From positions 1-64,000 of the forward strand of contig JAFZKB010000029.1 of the NCBI GenBank assembly GCA_017551865.1: a stretch of DNA of 64,000 bases, read 5' to 3'. This DNA comes from Clostridiales bacterium. Its GTDB lineage: Bacteria > Bacillota > Clostridia > Saccharofermentanales > Saccharofermentanaceae. Position 1 is the first letter of the stretch; each line of letters begins with the position of its first letter. The position numbers and the translations under genes were made by a program. Below the pieces are notes generated by a model that saw only the letters and a program-made list of their open reading frames with translations, was not told where the DNA came from and ran no database searches. This document shows positions 42,252 to 50,908 of this stretch, piece after piece.

Positions 42252-43163
42252 ATGACACTGAACCAGTTAAAATATGTGATCGCACTTTCGGAGGAAAACT
42301 CCATTAATGATGCGGCGAAAAAACTGTTTATCTCACAGCCGGCGCTGACAGCGGCCCTGAAATCTCTTGAGGAAGAAGTCGGGTTTGATATCTTTCTTCG
42401 TACCAAGAGCGGCATCTCACTGACTGTAAAAGGAAGTGAGTTTCTGGGGTATGCGAAATCAGTCATCGAGCAGTATGACATGCTCGAAGCCAGGTTTATT
42501 TCCGGCGCGAAAGTGAAGCACAAGTTTCATGTCTCCATGCAGCACTATACCTTTGCCGTGAACGCTTTTGTGGAAGTCATCAAGCAGTACGGCATGGATG
42601 AGTTTGAGTTTGAGATCCACGAGACGAAGACACATGAAGTGATCGAGAACGTGAAGAATCAGAGAAGTGAGATCGGTGTTCTTTATATCAATGACTTTAA
42701 CAGAAGTGTGATGACGAAGATCTTCAGTGAAGCGGGGGTGGAATTTACGCCGCTTTTTGACTGCGGGATCTATGCATATATGAGTAAGACGAATCCGCTT
42801 TCCAAGAAGAAGAAAGTGACCCTTTCGGATCTTGATGAGTACCCGTGTCTGGTGTTCGCGCAGGGAGACTATAACTCCTTCTATTATGCGGAAGAAGTAC
42901 TGAGTACCTATGATTATAAGCAGATCGTCCGCGCCAATGACCGTGCGACACTTCTCAACCTGATGGTCGGAATCAAAGGCTATACACTCTGTTCGGGCAT
43001 TATCTGTGAAGATTTGAATGGTTCGGATTACTGCGCAGTAAAGCTCGATACGAAGGAGACCATGACGATCGGATATATCTCGAGAAAGTCCGCCGTCCTA
43101 AGTGAACTGGCCGAAAAATACGTGGCGGAATTAAGCAAGTACAAAGAGAACGTGCTCAAATGA
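42252..43163 (+). CDS. LysR-family regulator 1 of the sulfur island
   Basis: A 303-residue LysR-type regulator: winged helix in residues 1-60 (LNQLKYVIALSEENSINDAA, then FISQPALTAALKSLEEEVG) and a ligand-binding domain from about 90. It shares many stretches with the second LysR protein at 46620 (for example FHVSMQHYTFAVNAF versus FSVSMQHYVFAVHAF), so they are paralogues. It lies directly upstream of the first promoter carrying the TTAT-N8-ATA box. It is a candidate activator of the three sulfur operons, with a sulfur metabolite such as O-acetylserine as effector (inference). Confidence 0.9.
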   Translation: MTLNQLKYVIALSEENSINDAAKKLFISQPALTAALKSLEEEVGFDIFLRTKSGISLTVKGSEFLGYAKSVIEQYDMLEARFISGAKVKHKFHVSMQHYTFAVNAFVEVIKQYGMDEFEFEIHETKTHEVIENVKNQRSEIGVLYINDFNRSVMTKIFSEAGVEFTPLFDCGIYAYMSKTNPLSKKKKVTLSDLDEYPCLVFAQGDYNSFYYAEEVLSTYDYKQIVRANDRATLLNLMVGIKGYTLCSGIICEDLNGSDYCAVKLDTKETMTIGYISRKSAVLSELAEKYVAELSKYKENVLK

Positions 43164-43184
43164 TCTATCCGTTATAGGTTTTGC

Positions 43185-43240
43185 TTATAAAGCGTGATAC
43201 GAAAAGGCGATTATTCAAATAATTGATCGGATGTTATATT
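43185..43240 (+). promoter_or_regulatory. Sulfur-regulon promoter 1 (transsulfuration operon)
   Basis: TTAT-AAAGCGTG-ATAC at 43185-43200, TTATTCAAA with the -35-like TTCAAA at 43214-43219, and TATATT at 43235-43240. The TTAT-to--10 distance is 50 nt, the same as in the promoters at 47538 and 52752. A partial palindrome TTATA-N9-TATAA just upstream (43172-43190) may be a second half of the activator site. Confidence 0.75.
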
Positions 43241-43299
43241 CCTATACAAAAGAACCTGAACGGGATCCGTTTCGGGATAAGGGGAGATAACTGAAGAAA

Positions 43300-44451
43300 A
43301 TGGAACGAGGAATCAATACACGATGTCTTCACTTGCTCGATGAAGAAAGAACAGAGCACTTCGGATCACTTAGCTATCCGATCTATCAGACGGCGACCTA
43401 TGCGCATCCGGGAGTCGGGAAAAGCACCGGATATGATTACAGCCGGCTGCAGAATCCGACAAGAGAACATCTTGAGAGAATCGTGGCGGGGCTGGAATAC
43501 GGCACAGAAGCATTTGCACTTTCTACCGGAATGGCGGCGATCACCCTGCTGTTTGAACTTTTTAAACCGGGAGATCACATCATTTCCGAAGCGGATCTAT
43601 ATGGAGGCAGCATACGGCTTTTCGATAATATATCGAAGAAAAACGGGTATTCTTTCACGTACGTGGATTGTGCCCGGACGGACCTGGAAAAGGAAATAAG
43701 ACCGGAAACGAAGGCGATCTATATTGAGACACCGACCAATCCGATGATGAATGTATCGGATATCGGGAAGATCTCGGAGATATGTAAGAATCATGGACTT
43801 CTTCTGATCGTCGATAATACTTTCCTTTCTCCGTATTTCCAGAACCCGCTTCTGCTTGGTGCGGATGTAGTGATCCACAGCGGGACGAAGTTCCTGGGCG
43901 GTCATAACGATACGCTGGCAGGATTCATCGTTACAAAAGATCCGGCAATCAGTGAGAAACTCCGGTTTCTCATCAAGACGACCGGAGCAGGACTGGCACC
44001 ATTTGACAGCTGGCTTCTGATCCGGGGGATCAAGACGCTGGGGATCCGTATGGAAAAGGCGCAGAAGAACGCGCTCCTTCTGGCAGACTGGCTGAAAAAA
44101 GAGAAAATTGTGAAGAAAGTGTATTACCCGGGTCTTCCTGAGCATCCGGGATACGGGATCATGAAGAAACAGTCCAGAGGATTCGGATCCATGATCACGT
44201 TTGATGTAGATACGAAAGAACATGCACTGAAGATCCTGGAAGATGTAAGGATCATCAAATATGCGGAGAGTCTCGGCGGTACCGAAACGCTGATCACATA
44301 TCCGACGACGCAGACACATGCAGATGTACCTGAAGAGGTGCGGCTGAAAAACGGGATCACCCCGTGTACGCTCCGTCTTTCGACCGGGATCGAAGATATA
44401 GAAGATCTGATCGGCGAACTGGAGAAAGTATTTGCCGGACTTGACGAGTAA
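43300..44451 (+). CDS. Cystathionine gamma-synthase/lyase-family PLP enzyme
   Basis: A 383-residue fold-type I enzyme of the Cys/Met metabolism family (cystathionine gamma-synthase, gamma-lyase, O-acetylhomoserine sulfhydrylase). PLP-binding Lys-197 lies in SGTKFLGGHND, Asp-172 in VDNTFLSPYFQNPL, and TYAHPGVGKSTGYDYSR is the usual N-terminal active-site loop. Sequence alone does not decide between gamma-synthase and lyase. With PatB and serine acetyltransferase in the same operon, it joins or splits cystathionine to exchange sulfur between cysteine and homocysteine. First gene behind sulfur promoter 1. Confidence 0.92.
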   Translation: MERGINTRCLHLLDEERTEHFGSLSYPIYQTATYAHPGVGKSTGYDYSRLQNPTREHLERIVAGLEYGTEAFALSTGMAAITLLFELFKPGDHIISEADLYGGSIRLFDNISKKNGYSFTYVDCARTDLEKEIRPETKAIYIETPTNPMMNVSDIGKISEICKNHGLLLIVDNTFLSPYFQNPLLLGADVVIHSGTKFLGGHNDTLAGFIVTKDPAISEKLRFLIKTTGAGLAPFDSWLLIRGIKTLGIRMEKAQKNALLLADWLKKEKIVKKVYYPGLPEHPGYGIMKKQSRGFGSMITFDVDTKEHALKILEDVRIIKYAESLGGTETLITYPTTQTHADVPEEVRLKNGITPCTLRLSTGIEDIEDLIGELEKVFAGLDE

Positions 44452-44476
44452 ATGGAAAAGGAAGAAGGAAAAAGAT

Positions 44477-45664
44477 ATGCCGGAACGGAATTTGAACTTT
44501 GATGAGATCATCGAAAGAAGACATACGGACAGCCTGAAATATGATTTTGCGGTAAGAAGGGGCATGCCGGAGGATGTGCTTCCTCTGTGGGTCGCGGATA
44601 TGGATTTCAGGACAAGTTCTTATGTCGAGGATGCACTTATCGAACGTTCAAAGCACGGCATCTTCGGATATACGGAAACAGGAGATGAGTATTTCCGGGC
44701 GGTGGCTGGATGGATGAAGAAACACCACGACTGGGAGATACAGCCCAACTGGCTCATTAAGACTCCGGGTGTGGTATTTGCGCTGGCTATGGCGATCCAG
44801 GCTTTTACGAAACCGGGAGATCCGGTATTGATCCAGCAGCCGGTCTATTATCCGTTCTCGCAGACGATCGAGTTCAATGACCGTGTCACCGTCAGTAATG
44901 ATCTGGTCCTTGGGGAGGATAACCGGTATCACATTGATTTTGAAGACTTTGAGAGAAAGATCGTGGAAAAGAGGATCAAACTATTTCTTCTTTGCAATCC
45001 GCATAATCCTTCTTCACGTGTTTTTACGAAAGAAGAACTGGAAAGACTGGGTGACATCTGCCTGAAGCATCACGTGCTCGTGGTCAGCGATGAGATCCAC
45101 AATGATTTTGCCCTCTACGGGGAGCATACGGTCTTCGCGAAAGTAAAGAAGGAATTTGCCGACAACTGTATCATCTGTACTTCGGCCAGTAAGACATTCA
45201 ATCTGGCCAGTATGCTGATCTCCAATATCTTTATCCCGAATCAGACGACACGGAGATTGTTCCGTCTCCAGGTGGCAGCATCCGGCATGAGCCAGCTGTC
45301 CGCACTTGGCATAGTCGCGACGCAGACCGCATATGAGCAAGGAGAAGAATGGTATCAGGCGATGCTGTCTTATGTGAAAGAGAACATTGCTTTTGTAAAA
45401 GAATATACACGGGAATATCTCCCCGGAGTCAAGGTGATCGATGGAGAAGGGACGTACCTTCTCTGGCTGGATTTTCGGGGAACAGGGCTTTCCGATACGG
45501 AGATCGACCGGCGGATCATCCATGAAGCGAAGCTGTGGCTTGACAGCGGAATGATATTCGGTGCGACCGGAGAAGGATTCCAGAGGATCAATGTGGCGGC
45601 GCCGAGAAGCATCATCGGGGAGTGTATGGACCGCATAAGGAAACATGTGGTGAAATACGAATGA
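44477..45664 (+). CDS. PatB/MalY-type cystathionine beta-lyase
   Basis: A 395-residue class I/II aminotransferase-fold enzyme of the PatB/MalY group, which cleaves cystathionine or other beta-thio amino acids to thiol, pyruvate and ammonia. Typical marks: LPLWVADMDFRT near the N-terminus, NPHNPSSRVFTKEEL, SDEIHNDFALYG and the PLP Lys in TSASKTFNLASM. ATG at 44477 follows GGAAAAGGAAGAAGG; the longer frame starts within the preceding gene. It can provide homocysteine, or sulfide or thiols from other C-S compounds, to the pathway of this operon. Confidence 0.93.
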   Translation: MPERNLNFDEIIERRHTDSLKYDFAVRRGMPEDVLPLWVADMDFRTSSYVEDALIERSKHGIFGYTETGDEYFRAVAGWMKKHHDWEIQPNWLIKTPGVVFALAMAIQAFTKPGDPVLIQQPVYYPFSQTIEFNDRVTVSNDLVLGEDNRYHIDFEDFERKIVEKRIKLFLLCNPHNPSSRVFTKEELERLGDICLKHHVLVVSDEIHNDFALYGEHTVFAKVKKEFADNCIICTSASKTFNLASMLISNIFIPNQTTRRLFRLQVAASGMSQLSALGIVATQTAYEQGEEWYQAMLSYVKENIAFVKEYTREYLPGVKVIDGEGTYLLWLDFRGTGLSDTEIDRRIIHEAKLWLDSGMIFGATGEGFQRINVAAPRSIIGECMDRIRKHVVKYE

Positions 45665-45679
45665 TGAAGGAGAAATGAA

Positions 45680-46591
45680 ATGGGAAATTATATAGATCCG
45701 AAGGTCAGCAAAATCGTTGACCTGATCTTACAGGATTATGAAGACGATCGGACCGTGAACCTGATCGATATCCATAATCAGCCGGATAAGGAAGCTATCA
45801 CGGATATCGTGGATAAGCTCCTGAAGATCCTTTACCCCGGCTATTACAGTGACAAAGTATATAAGATCTACAGCTTAAAAAACAACATGTCGGCCACGAT
45901 CGAAGATGTTATCTTCCACCTGAAAAAGCAGGTGGCGATCGTTCTGAAATACGAAGATGCCGGCGAATCGGAAGATGAAGCGGTGCTGGATGAAAAAGCC
46001 AAGGACATCACAATTGAATTCATGAGCAAGATCCCGAAGATCAGAGGGATCCTCGAGACGGATATCGATGCGGCATACGAGGGAGATCCGGCGGCAAAGA
46101 GCAAGGCAGAGATCATCTTCTCCTATCCGGGACTATTTGCCATCTCGGTATATCGTATCGCGCACGAACTCGAACTTCTTCATGTGCCGATGATCCCCCG
46201 CATGATGACGGAATATGCCCACGGCATTACGGGCATCGATATTCACCCCGGAGCGACGATCGGGAAATATTTCTTTATCGATCACGGCACGGGGATCGTT
46301 ATCGGTGAGACGACGATCATCGGTGAGCATGTCAAGATCTATCAGGGAGTGACGCTCGGAGGCCTTTCGACAAGAGGAGGCCAGAAACTGAGCGGAGTCA
46401 AGCGCCATCCGACGATCGGTAACAATGTTACGATCTACTCCGGGGCCTCTATACTCGGAGGAGAGACCGTGATTGGAGACGATGTGACTGTCGGAGGTAA
46501 TACGTTCCTTGTAAATTCTGTCGAACAGGGGACACGAGTCAGTGCGAAGAAACAGGAGCTGAAATACGTAAGTAAGAAGACGAAGAAATAA
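45680..46591 (+). CDS. cysE: Serine O-acetyltransferase
   Basis: A 303-residue CysE/EpsC-type enzyme making O-acetylserine, the acceptor used by cysteine synthases. A helical N-terminal domain (1-165) precedes the left-handed beta-helix with hexapeptide repeats, starting at IDIHPGATIGKYFFIDHGTG and continuing VIGETTIIGEHVKIYQG and TLGGLSTRGG. The catalytic His is in DHGTGIV. Two cysteine synthase-like genes are found in the operon at 53030, so this operon supplies their substrate. Confidence 0.94.
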   Translation: MGNYIDPKVSKIVDLILQDYEDDRTVNLIDIHNQPDKEAITDIVDKLLKILYPGYYSDKVYKIYSLKNNMSATIEDVIFHLKKQVAIVLKYEDAGESEDEAVLDEKAKDITIEFMSKIPKIRGILETDIDAAYEGDPAAKSKAEIIFSYPGLFAISVYRIAHELELLHVPMIPRMMTEYAHGITGIDIHPGATIGKYFFIDHGTGIVIGETTIIGEHVKIYQGVTLGGLSTRGGQKLSGVKRHPTIGNNVTIYSGASILGGETVIGDDVTVGGNTFLVNSVEQGTRVSAKKQELKYVSKKTKK

Positions 46592-46619
46592 TGTGGAGAA
46601 AAGGAAAGGAGAAACGACC

Positions 46620-47522
46620 ATGACGATCCTTCAGCTGAAATATGTGATCGCGATTGCCAATTCAAGATCTTTGCGGGAAGCCGCGAGCCGCCTGTTTGTA
46701 TCCCAGCCGGCCCTCTCCTCTTCGATCCGGGAGCTTGAGGAAGAGATCGGGATCGCTCTTTTTGAGAGGACGAATAAAGGAATCAGCCTGACAGAACCCG
46801 GAAAAGAATTCCTCGCATATGCCAAGGAAGCGGTCAGTCAGTATGAACTGATCGAGGACCGCTATCTGGATAGAGACAAGGACAAGATGCATTTCAGTGT
46901 ATCGATGCAGCATTATGTATTTGCCGTACATGCGTTTATTCATGTCCTTTCGGAATCGGATCCTCAGAAATACGTCTTTTCCGTTCACGAAACACGGACG
47001 GATGAAGTGCTTACCAATGTAAGAGACCGGAAAAGTGAAGTCGGAGTGATCGCTTTTTCCAGCAGTAACGAGAAGATCCTAAAGAAGCTTTTCCGTGAGT
47101 TCCAGCTGGAGTTTACTCCACTGACCACGAAAGAGACGTTTGTCTATGTATGGAAAGATCATCCGCTGGCAAAGAAGAAAGAACTGTCTCTTTCCGATCT
47201 TAAAGACTACCCGTGTGTGTCCTTCGATCAGAGTAGCGAAAATGATTTCTATCTGACGGAAGAAGCTCTCGGAAACTATGATTATGACAAACTGATCAAG
47301 ACAAATGACCGCGCCACCTCGGCAGAGATCATGGCGGCGCTGAACGGATATGCGATCGGTACCGGCGTCATGATCGACAGTCTGACACTGAAAGAGGGAT
47401 TCGTCACGGTCAAACTGAAAGAGGAAGATCCGCTTACGATCGGATATATCGTAAGATCTAATCACACGCTCAGTGAGATCGGCAGAAGATATGTCGAGGA
47501 ACTGCTGAAATATAAGAGTTAG
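46620..47522 (+). CDS. LysR-family regulator 2 of the sulfur island
   Basis: A 300-residue LysR-type regulator with the winged helix in residues 1-60 (LQLKYVIAIANSRSLREAAS, then FVSQPALSSSIRELEEEIG) and a C-terminal effector domain; paralogue of the regulator at 42252. It is the fourth gene of the transsulfuration operon, so its expression depends on sulfur promoter 1. It lies directly before promoter 2, which it may activate. ATG at 46620 follows GGAAAGGAG. Confidence 0.9.
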   Translation: MTILQLKYVIAIANSRSLREAASRLFVSQPALSSSIRELEEEIGIALFERTNKGISLTEPGKEFLAYAKEAVSQYELIEDRYLDRDKDKMHFSVSMQHYVFAVHAFIHVLSESDPQKYVFSVHETRTDEVLTNVRDRKSEVGVIAFSSSNEKILKKLFREFQLEFTPLTTKETFVYVWKDHPLAKKKELSLSDLKDYPCVSFDQSSENDFYLTEEALGNYDYDKLIKTNDRATSAEIMAALNGYAIGTGVMIDSLTLKEGFVTVKLKEEDPLTIGYIVRSNHTLSEIGRRYVEELLKYKS

Positions 47523-47537
47523 AGCGATAAGAACAGG

Positions 47538-47593
47538 TTATTGCAAACGATAAAACTTAAGCATTATTCAACTGCGGATTTCAATGATATGAT
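47538..47593 (+). promoter_or_regulatory. Sulfur-regulon promoter 2 (ABC importer operon)
   Basis: TTAT-TGCAAACG-ATAA at 47538-47553, ATTATTCAAC with TTCAAC at 47567-47572, and TATGAT at 47588-47593. The 50-nt TTAT-to--10 distance and 15-nt TTCAAM-to--10 spacer equal those of promoters 1 and 3. Confidence 0.78.
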
Positions 47594-47625
47594 TTTCCCA
47601 AGCACGAAAAGGGAGGAAATGAAAC

Positions 47626-48711
47626 ATGAAGAAATTCGCAGTTGAATTATGTTCAGTCATACTGGTTACGGCATTGAGTATAGGCGGGCTTTCCGCATGT
47701 AGTAAAAAGGAAAAGAGTGAAGGATCATCATCTTCTTCGGGTGGTCAGAGTTCCGGAAATGTAGATATTATCATCGGGACCGCAAACGGATCACTTTGTC
47801 TGGCACCTCTGCACATCGCTATCGATAACGGATATTTTGAAGAAGAATTCAAGGCGGCCGGTGTGTCATGGAGAGTCGAAGAGATCGATCTGAATAATCT
47901 TTCCGAACTGGTCGCATCCAATAAGGTCGATGCATCCACACAGCTTGCCGGAGCGATGATCCCGCAGATCGATAACGGATTGGAGATCACCTTTACCGGC
48001 GGACTTCACACAGGCTGTACGAAGTACTATACCAAAGAAGGTTCCGGTATCAATTCGGTCGCGGATCTTAAGGGAAAGAAGATCGGTGTTCCGGGTATCG
48101 GAGATTCCTCGGTCATCGCACTGAAGAGACTTCTTTACGATGAGGGCATCGGCGTGACCACTGAGAATCTGGAAGTGGAATGGATCGTATATGGACTTAC
48201 GGATCTTCCGCTGGCTCTGGAAAATGGCGCGGTGGATATCGTCGCTCTTCATGATCCGGTCGCATACAGCGCCGAGCAGGAATACGGATTTAAGAAGATC
48301 CTGGATCTGAGTACGGATGAGAAGTTTTCCGGAGAATACTGTTGTATGGCATTCGTTACCACGCGGCTCGCAAAAGAAAACCCGAAAGCGGCAGCTGCAT
48401 ATACAAGAGCCATGTTGAAGGCCAGTGCTTTCGTCCAGGCAAATCCAGAAGAAGCGGCCCGTATCCAGATCGAAAACAATCAGTGTTCCGGTGACCTGAA
48501 GACAAACGGTTCACTTTTAGCCTCATATAATTACTCGCCGTCAGTCAGCATTGCTGCGGATACGATCAGAAATGCAGCATCGGAGCTGAACAGGATCGGT
48601 GAATTGAAAGCAGACGATCCGAACGTATTCATCGATAAAGCCTTCACGAAGTTTGAGGGTGTACCGGATTCCTATAAATATGAAAACGGTAAATTTACCG
48701 AGGTGAAATAG
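47626..48711 (+). CDS. Substrate-binding lipoprotein of a sulfonate/nitrate/taurine-type ABC importer
   Basis: A 361-residue lipoprotein (lipobox LSAC, Cys-25) with a Ser-rich linker and a NMT1/SsuA-like periplasmic-binding fold. The N-terminal lobe is IGTANGSLCLAPLHIAIDNG with YFEEEF; the second-lobe motif is GSGINSVADLKGKKIGVPGI, followed by ALENGAVDIVALHDPVA. This family binds sulfonates, taurine, nitrate, thiamine precursors or related small molecules. Sulfur-type promoter control makes an organosulfur substrate most likely. It forms an operon with the permease and ATPase that follow. Confidence 0.9.
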   Translation: MKKFAVELCSVILVTALSIGGLSACSKKEKSEGSSSSSGGQSSGNVDIIIGTANGSLCLAPLHIAIDNGYFEEEFKAAGVSWRVEEIDLNNLSELVASNKVDASTQLAGAMIPQIDNGLEITFTGGLHTGCTKYYTKEGSGINSVADLKGKKIGVPGIGDSSVIALKRLLYDEGIGVTTENLEVEWIVYGLTDLPLALENGAVDIVALHDPVAYSAEQEYGFKKILDLSTDEKFSGEYCCMAFVTTRLAKENPKAAAAYTRAMLKASAFVQANPEEAARIQIENNQCSGDLKTNGSLLASYNYSPSVSIAADTIRNAASELNRIGELKADDPNVFIDKAFTKFEGVPDSYKYENGKFTEVK

Positions 48712-48734
48712 CAACTTGTGAAAAGAGGTCTCGT

Positions 48735-49697
48735 ATGAGAAAAAAACTTTTTGCAGTATCGAAATTGCTATTGCCGTTCATCGCAATAGCAATTTCAGTT
48801 TTACTGTACTATTCCATTGAAGATAACGGAAAACAGAAGAAGACTGCCCATCCGTATTATCTGTATCTGCTGGCAGTCATCGGGATCGTGATCCTTATAG
48901 AGATCATCGCAGGTCTCTTTGTGAAGAGTATAAAAAAACGTATCCTTCACAAGGCGCCGTTCCTGACAGGAGTCATCGTTTTTCTTATGTTCCTGAATTA
49001 TGTCACAACGAAGACGACGATGCTTCCGACACTGTATTTTCCGTCGCTTGACCGTATCGTCGGACTTCTGGTAGAAAGTAGGGTATTCCTTCTTAAGAAT
49101 GTCAGGGATTCGCTTGGACTTCTCGCTACAGGATTTATCTGGGGAGCTGTCGTCGGATTTCTGACCGGCCTGGCACTGGGATATTTCAAGATCGTCGGCT
49201 ACTGGCTGAATCCGATCACCAAGATCATCGGACCGATCCCTACGACCGCATGGATCCCGCTGGCACTTTCTACGTTCCCAACGACACATGGTGCGAACGT
49301 TTTCCTGATCGCTTTTGCTGTATGGTTTCCAGTCACACTGATGACCAGCTCCGGCATTCAGAGCATCAGCAATGTCAACTTTGAAGTATCGAGAACACTC
49401 GGTGCATCCACTCTCTACCAGATCATCCATGTGGCGATACCGGCAGCCATGCCGAGTATTTTCCTTGGTGTGTTCTATGGGACAGTATCTTCTTTTGCCA
49501 CACTGATGGCCGTCGAGATGAACGGGAATGCCAGCGGAATCGGCTGGTACATCAACTGGCAGAAATCCGTCATGCTCTATGACGGTGTATATGCCGGACT
49601 CATTATCATCGCCGTGATCTGTTCTCTGACACTGACGATTCTGTTTAAAGTCCGTGACCGGGTACTGACCTGGCAGAAAGGAGTCATCAAGTGGTAG
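48735..49697 (+). CDS. Permease of the sulfonate-type ABC importer
   Basis: A 320-residue membrane protein of the BPD/SsuC permease family, with two extra N-terminal helices before the usual six-helix core. The coupling motif is EVSRTLGASTLYQIIHVAIP, and TTAWIPLALSTFPTTHG is a conserved stretch before the motif. It forms the channel for the upstream binding protein's substrate. The ATPase gene begins within its last codons (7-nt overlap). Confidence 0.93.
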   Translation: MRKKLFAVSKLLLPFIAIAISVLLYYSIEDNGKQKKTAHPYYLYLLAVIGIVILIEIIAGLFVKSIKKRILHKAPFLTGVIVFLMFLNYVTTKTTMLPTLYFPSLDRIVGLLVESRVFLLKNVRDSLGLLATGFIWGAVVGFLTGLALGYFKIVGYWLNPITKIIGPIPTTAWIPLALSTFPTTHGANVFLIAFAVWFPVTLMTSSGIQSISNVNFEVSRTLGASTLYQIIHVAIPAAMPSIFLGVFYGTVSSFATLMAVEMNGNASGIGWYINWQKSVMLYDGVYAGLIIIAVICSLTLTILFKVRDRVLTWQKGVIKW

Positions 49698-50476
49698 GCG
49701 AAATTACGATCAAAGATGTATATAAGAAATTTCCCAATACAGATCCGACCAAAGAGGATATCGTCGCTCTGAACGGGTTCTCACTGGATATCCGGCCGGG
49801 ATCCTTTGTTAGCCTGATCGGACCGTCGGGATGCGGTAAATCGACACTTCTCCGTATCATCGGAGGCCTTGATAAGGCCACGTCCGGCGAGCTTTATATC
49901 GACGGCAAGGAGATCAGAAAACCGGGAAGCGACAGAGGCTTTGCCTTTCAGGGATCGAATCTTTTTCCCTGGCTTACGGTGGAGAAGAACATCGCCTTCG
50001 GACTGAAGGCGCGGCATATCTTCAAGGAACAGAAAGATGCCGTACAGGAATATATCAAGATGGTCGGCCTTCAGGGCTTCGAGAAGTCATATCCGCATCA
50101 GCTCTCGGGCGGCATGCAGCAGAGAACATCTCTGGCCAGAGCTCTTGTCGGACACCCCGACGTGCTCCTCCTGGACGAGCCGCTGGGAGCGCTGGATGCC
50201 TTTACGAGGATGAATCTTCAGGATGAGATCATCAACATCTGGAAGAAACATAACATGACCATGCTGATGGTCACACACGATGTGGATGAGGCCATCTATA
50301 TGTCCGATCAGGTCGTGGTCATGTCGGCAAGACCTTCTAAGGTGGAAGCTATTATCAATATCGATCTTCCGCGCCCCCGCGCCAGAGCGCAGGATACATT
50401 CCAGGAGTACAGAACGAAGATCCTGAATGTCCTGAACCTGGGCGGTAAGGTCGATGAAGTCGAATACTATCTGTAA
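49691..50476 (+). CDS. ATP-binding protein of the sulfonate-type ABC importer
   Basis: A 261-residue ABC ATPase of the SsuB/TauB/NrtD group: Walker A GPSGCGKSTLL, Q-loop in FAFQGSNLFPWLT, signature LSGGMQQRTSLARAL, Walker B VLLLDEPLGALD and H-loop VTHDVDEA. The start is GTG at 49691, 7 nt after GGAG and overlapping the permease gene. It energises uptake of the binding protein's substrate. Confidence 0.94.
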   Translation: MVGEITIKDVYKKFPNTDPTKEDIVALNGFSLDIRPGSFVSLIGPSGCGKSTLLRIIGGLDKATSGELYIDGKEIRKPGSDRGFAFQGSNLFPWLTVEKNIAFGLKARHIFKEQKDAVQEYIKMVGLQGFEKSYPHQLSGGMQQRTSLARALVGHPDVLLLDEPLGALDAFTRMNLQDEIINIWKKHNMTMLMVTHDVDEAIYMSDQVVVMSARPSKVEAIINIDLPRPRARAQDTFQEYRTKILNVLNLGGKVDEVEYYL

Positions 50477-50506
50477 ATAAAAAAGAGTTTTGAAAGGAAA
50501 AAACAC

Positions 50507-50908
50507 ATGAAAAACAGAATCACGATCGCATTACTTTTTATTCTCACAGGTCTTCTGATCACACTTGCACCGACTGTGCTTTTTAAGGTGTGCAGCACGG
50601 AAAAGATGAAGATGGCCTGCTACTACACAAGAGGTGCTGAGATCGGCCTCGGCATTCTGATCGCTGCCCTCGGTGCCGTATACTTCTTCTTTGAGAACAA
50701 GGGCACACGCATCGGCATTTCGATCGCTCAGTTTCTCAATGCAGTTCTGGTGCTGGTATATCCTCTGAAGCTTATCGGTCTTTGCAAAAACAGTGAGATG
50801 GACTGCCGGGTCAAGACCCTTCCGGCTCTGATCGTTCTGGCAGTGGTCCTCGGAGGAACGGCTGCTGCGAACGTCATCTATCTTGCAAAATTCGGGAAAA
50901 CAGAATGA
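50507..50908 (+). CDS. DUF4418-type membrane protein
   Basis: A 133-residue protein with four hydrophobic helices and two or three extracytoplasmic cysteines (FKVCSTEKMKMACYY, and CKNSEMDCRV in the third loop). The layout matches DUF4418 proteins, which frequently neighbour FtsX-type ABC transporters. It overlaps the next gene's start by 4 nt, so it is part of that transporter unit. Its molecular role is unknown. Confidence 0.75.
   Translation: MKNRITIALLFILTGLLITLAPTVLFKVCSTEKMKMACYYTRGAEIGLGILIAALGAVYFFFENKGTRIGISIAQFLNAVLVLVYPLKLIGLCKNSEMDCRVKTLPALIVLAVVLGGTAAANVIYLAKFGKTE

Noticed and set aside
43172..43190. TTATA-N9-TATAA palindrome as the main sulfur operator at promoter 1
   Set aside because: Its spacing to the -10 box differs from the other two promoters. 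The overlapping TTAT at 43185 gives the shared 50-nt distance, so the palindrome is at most an accessory half-site.
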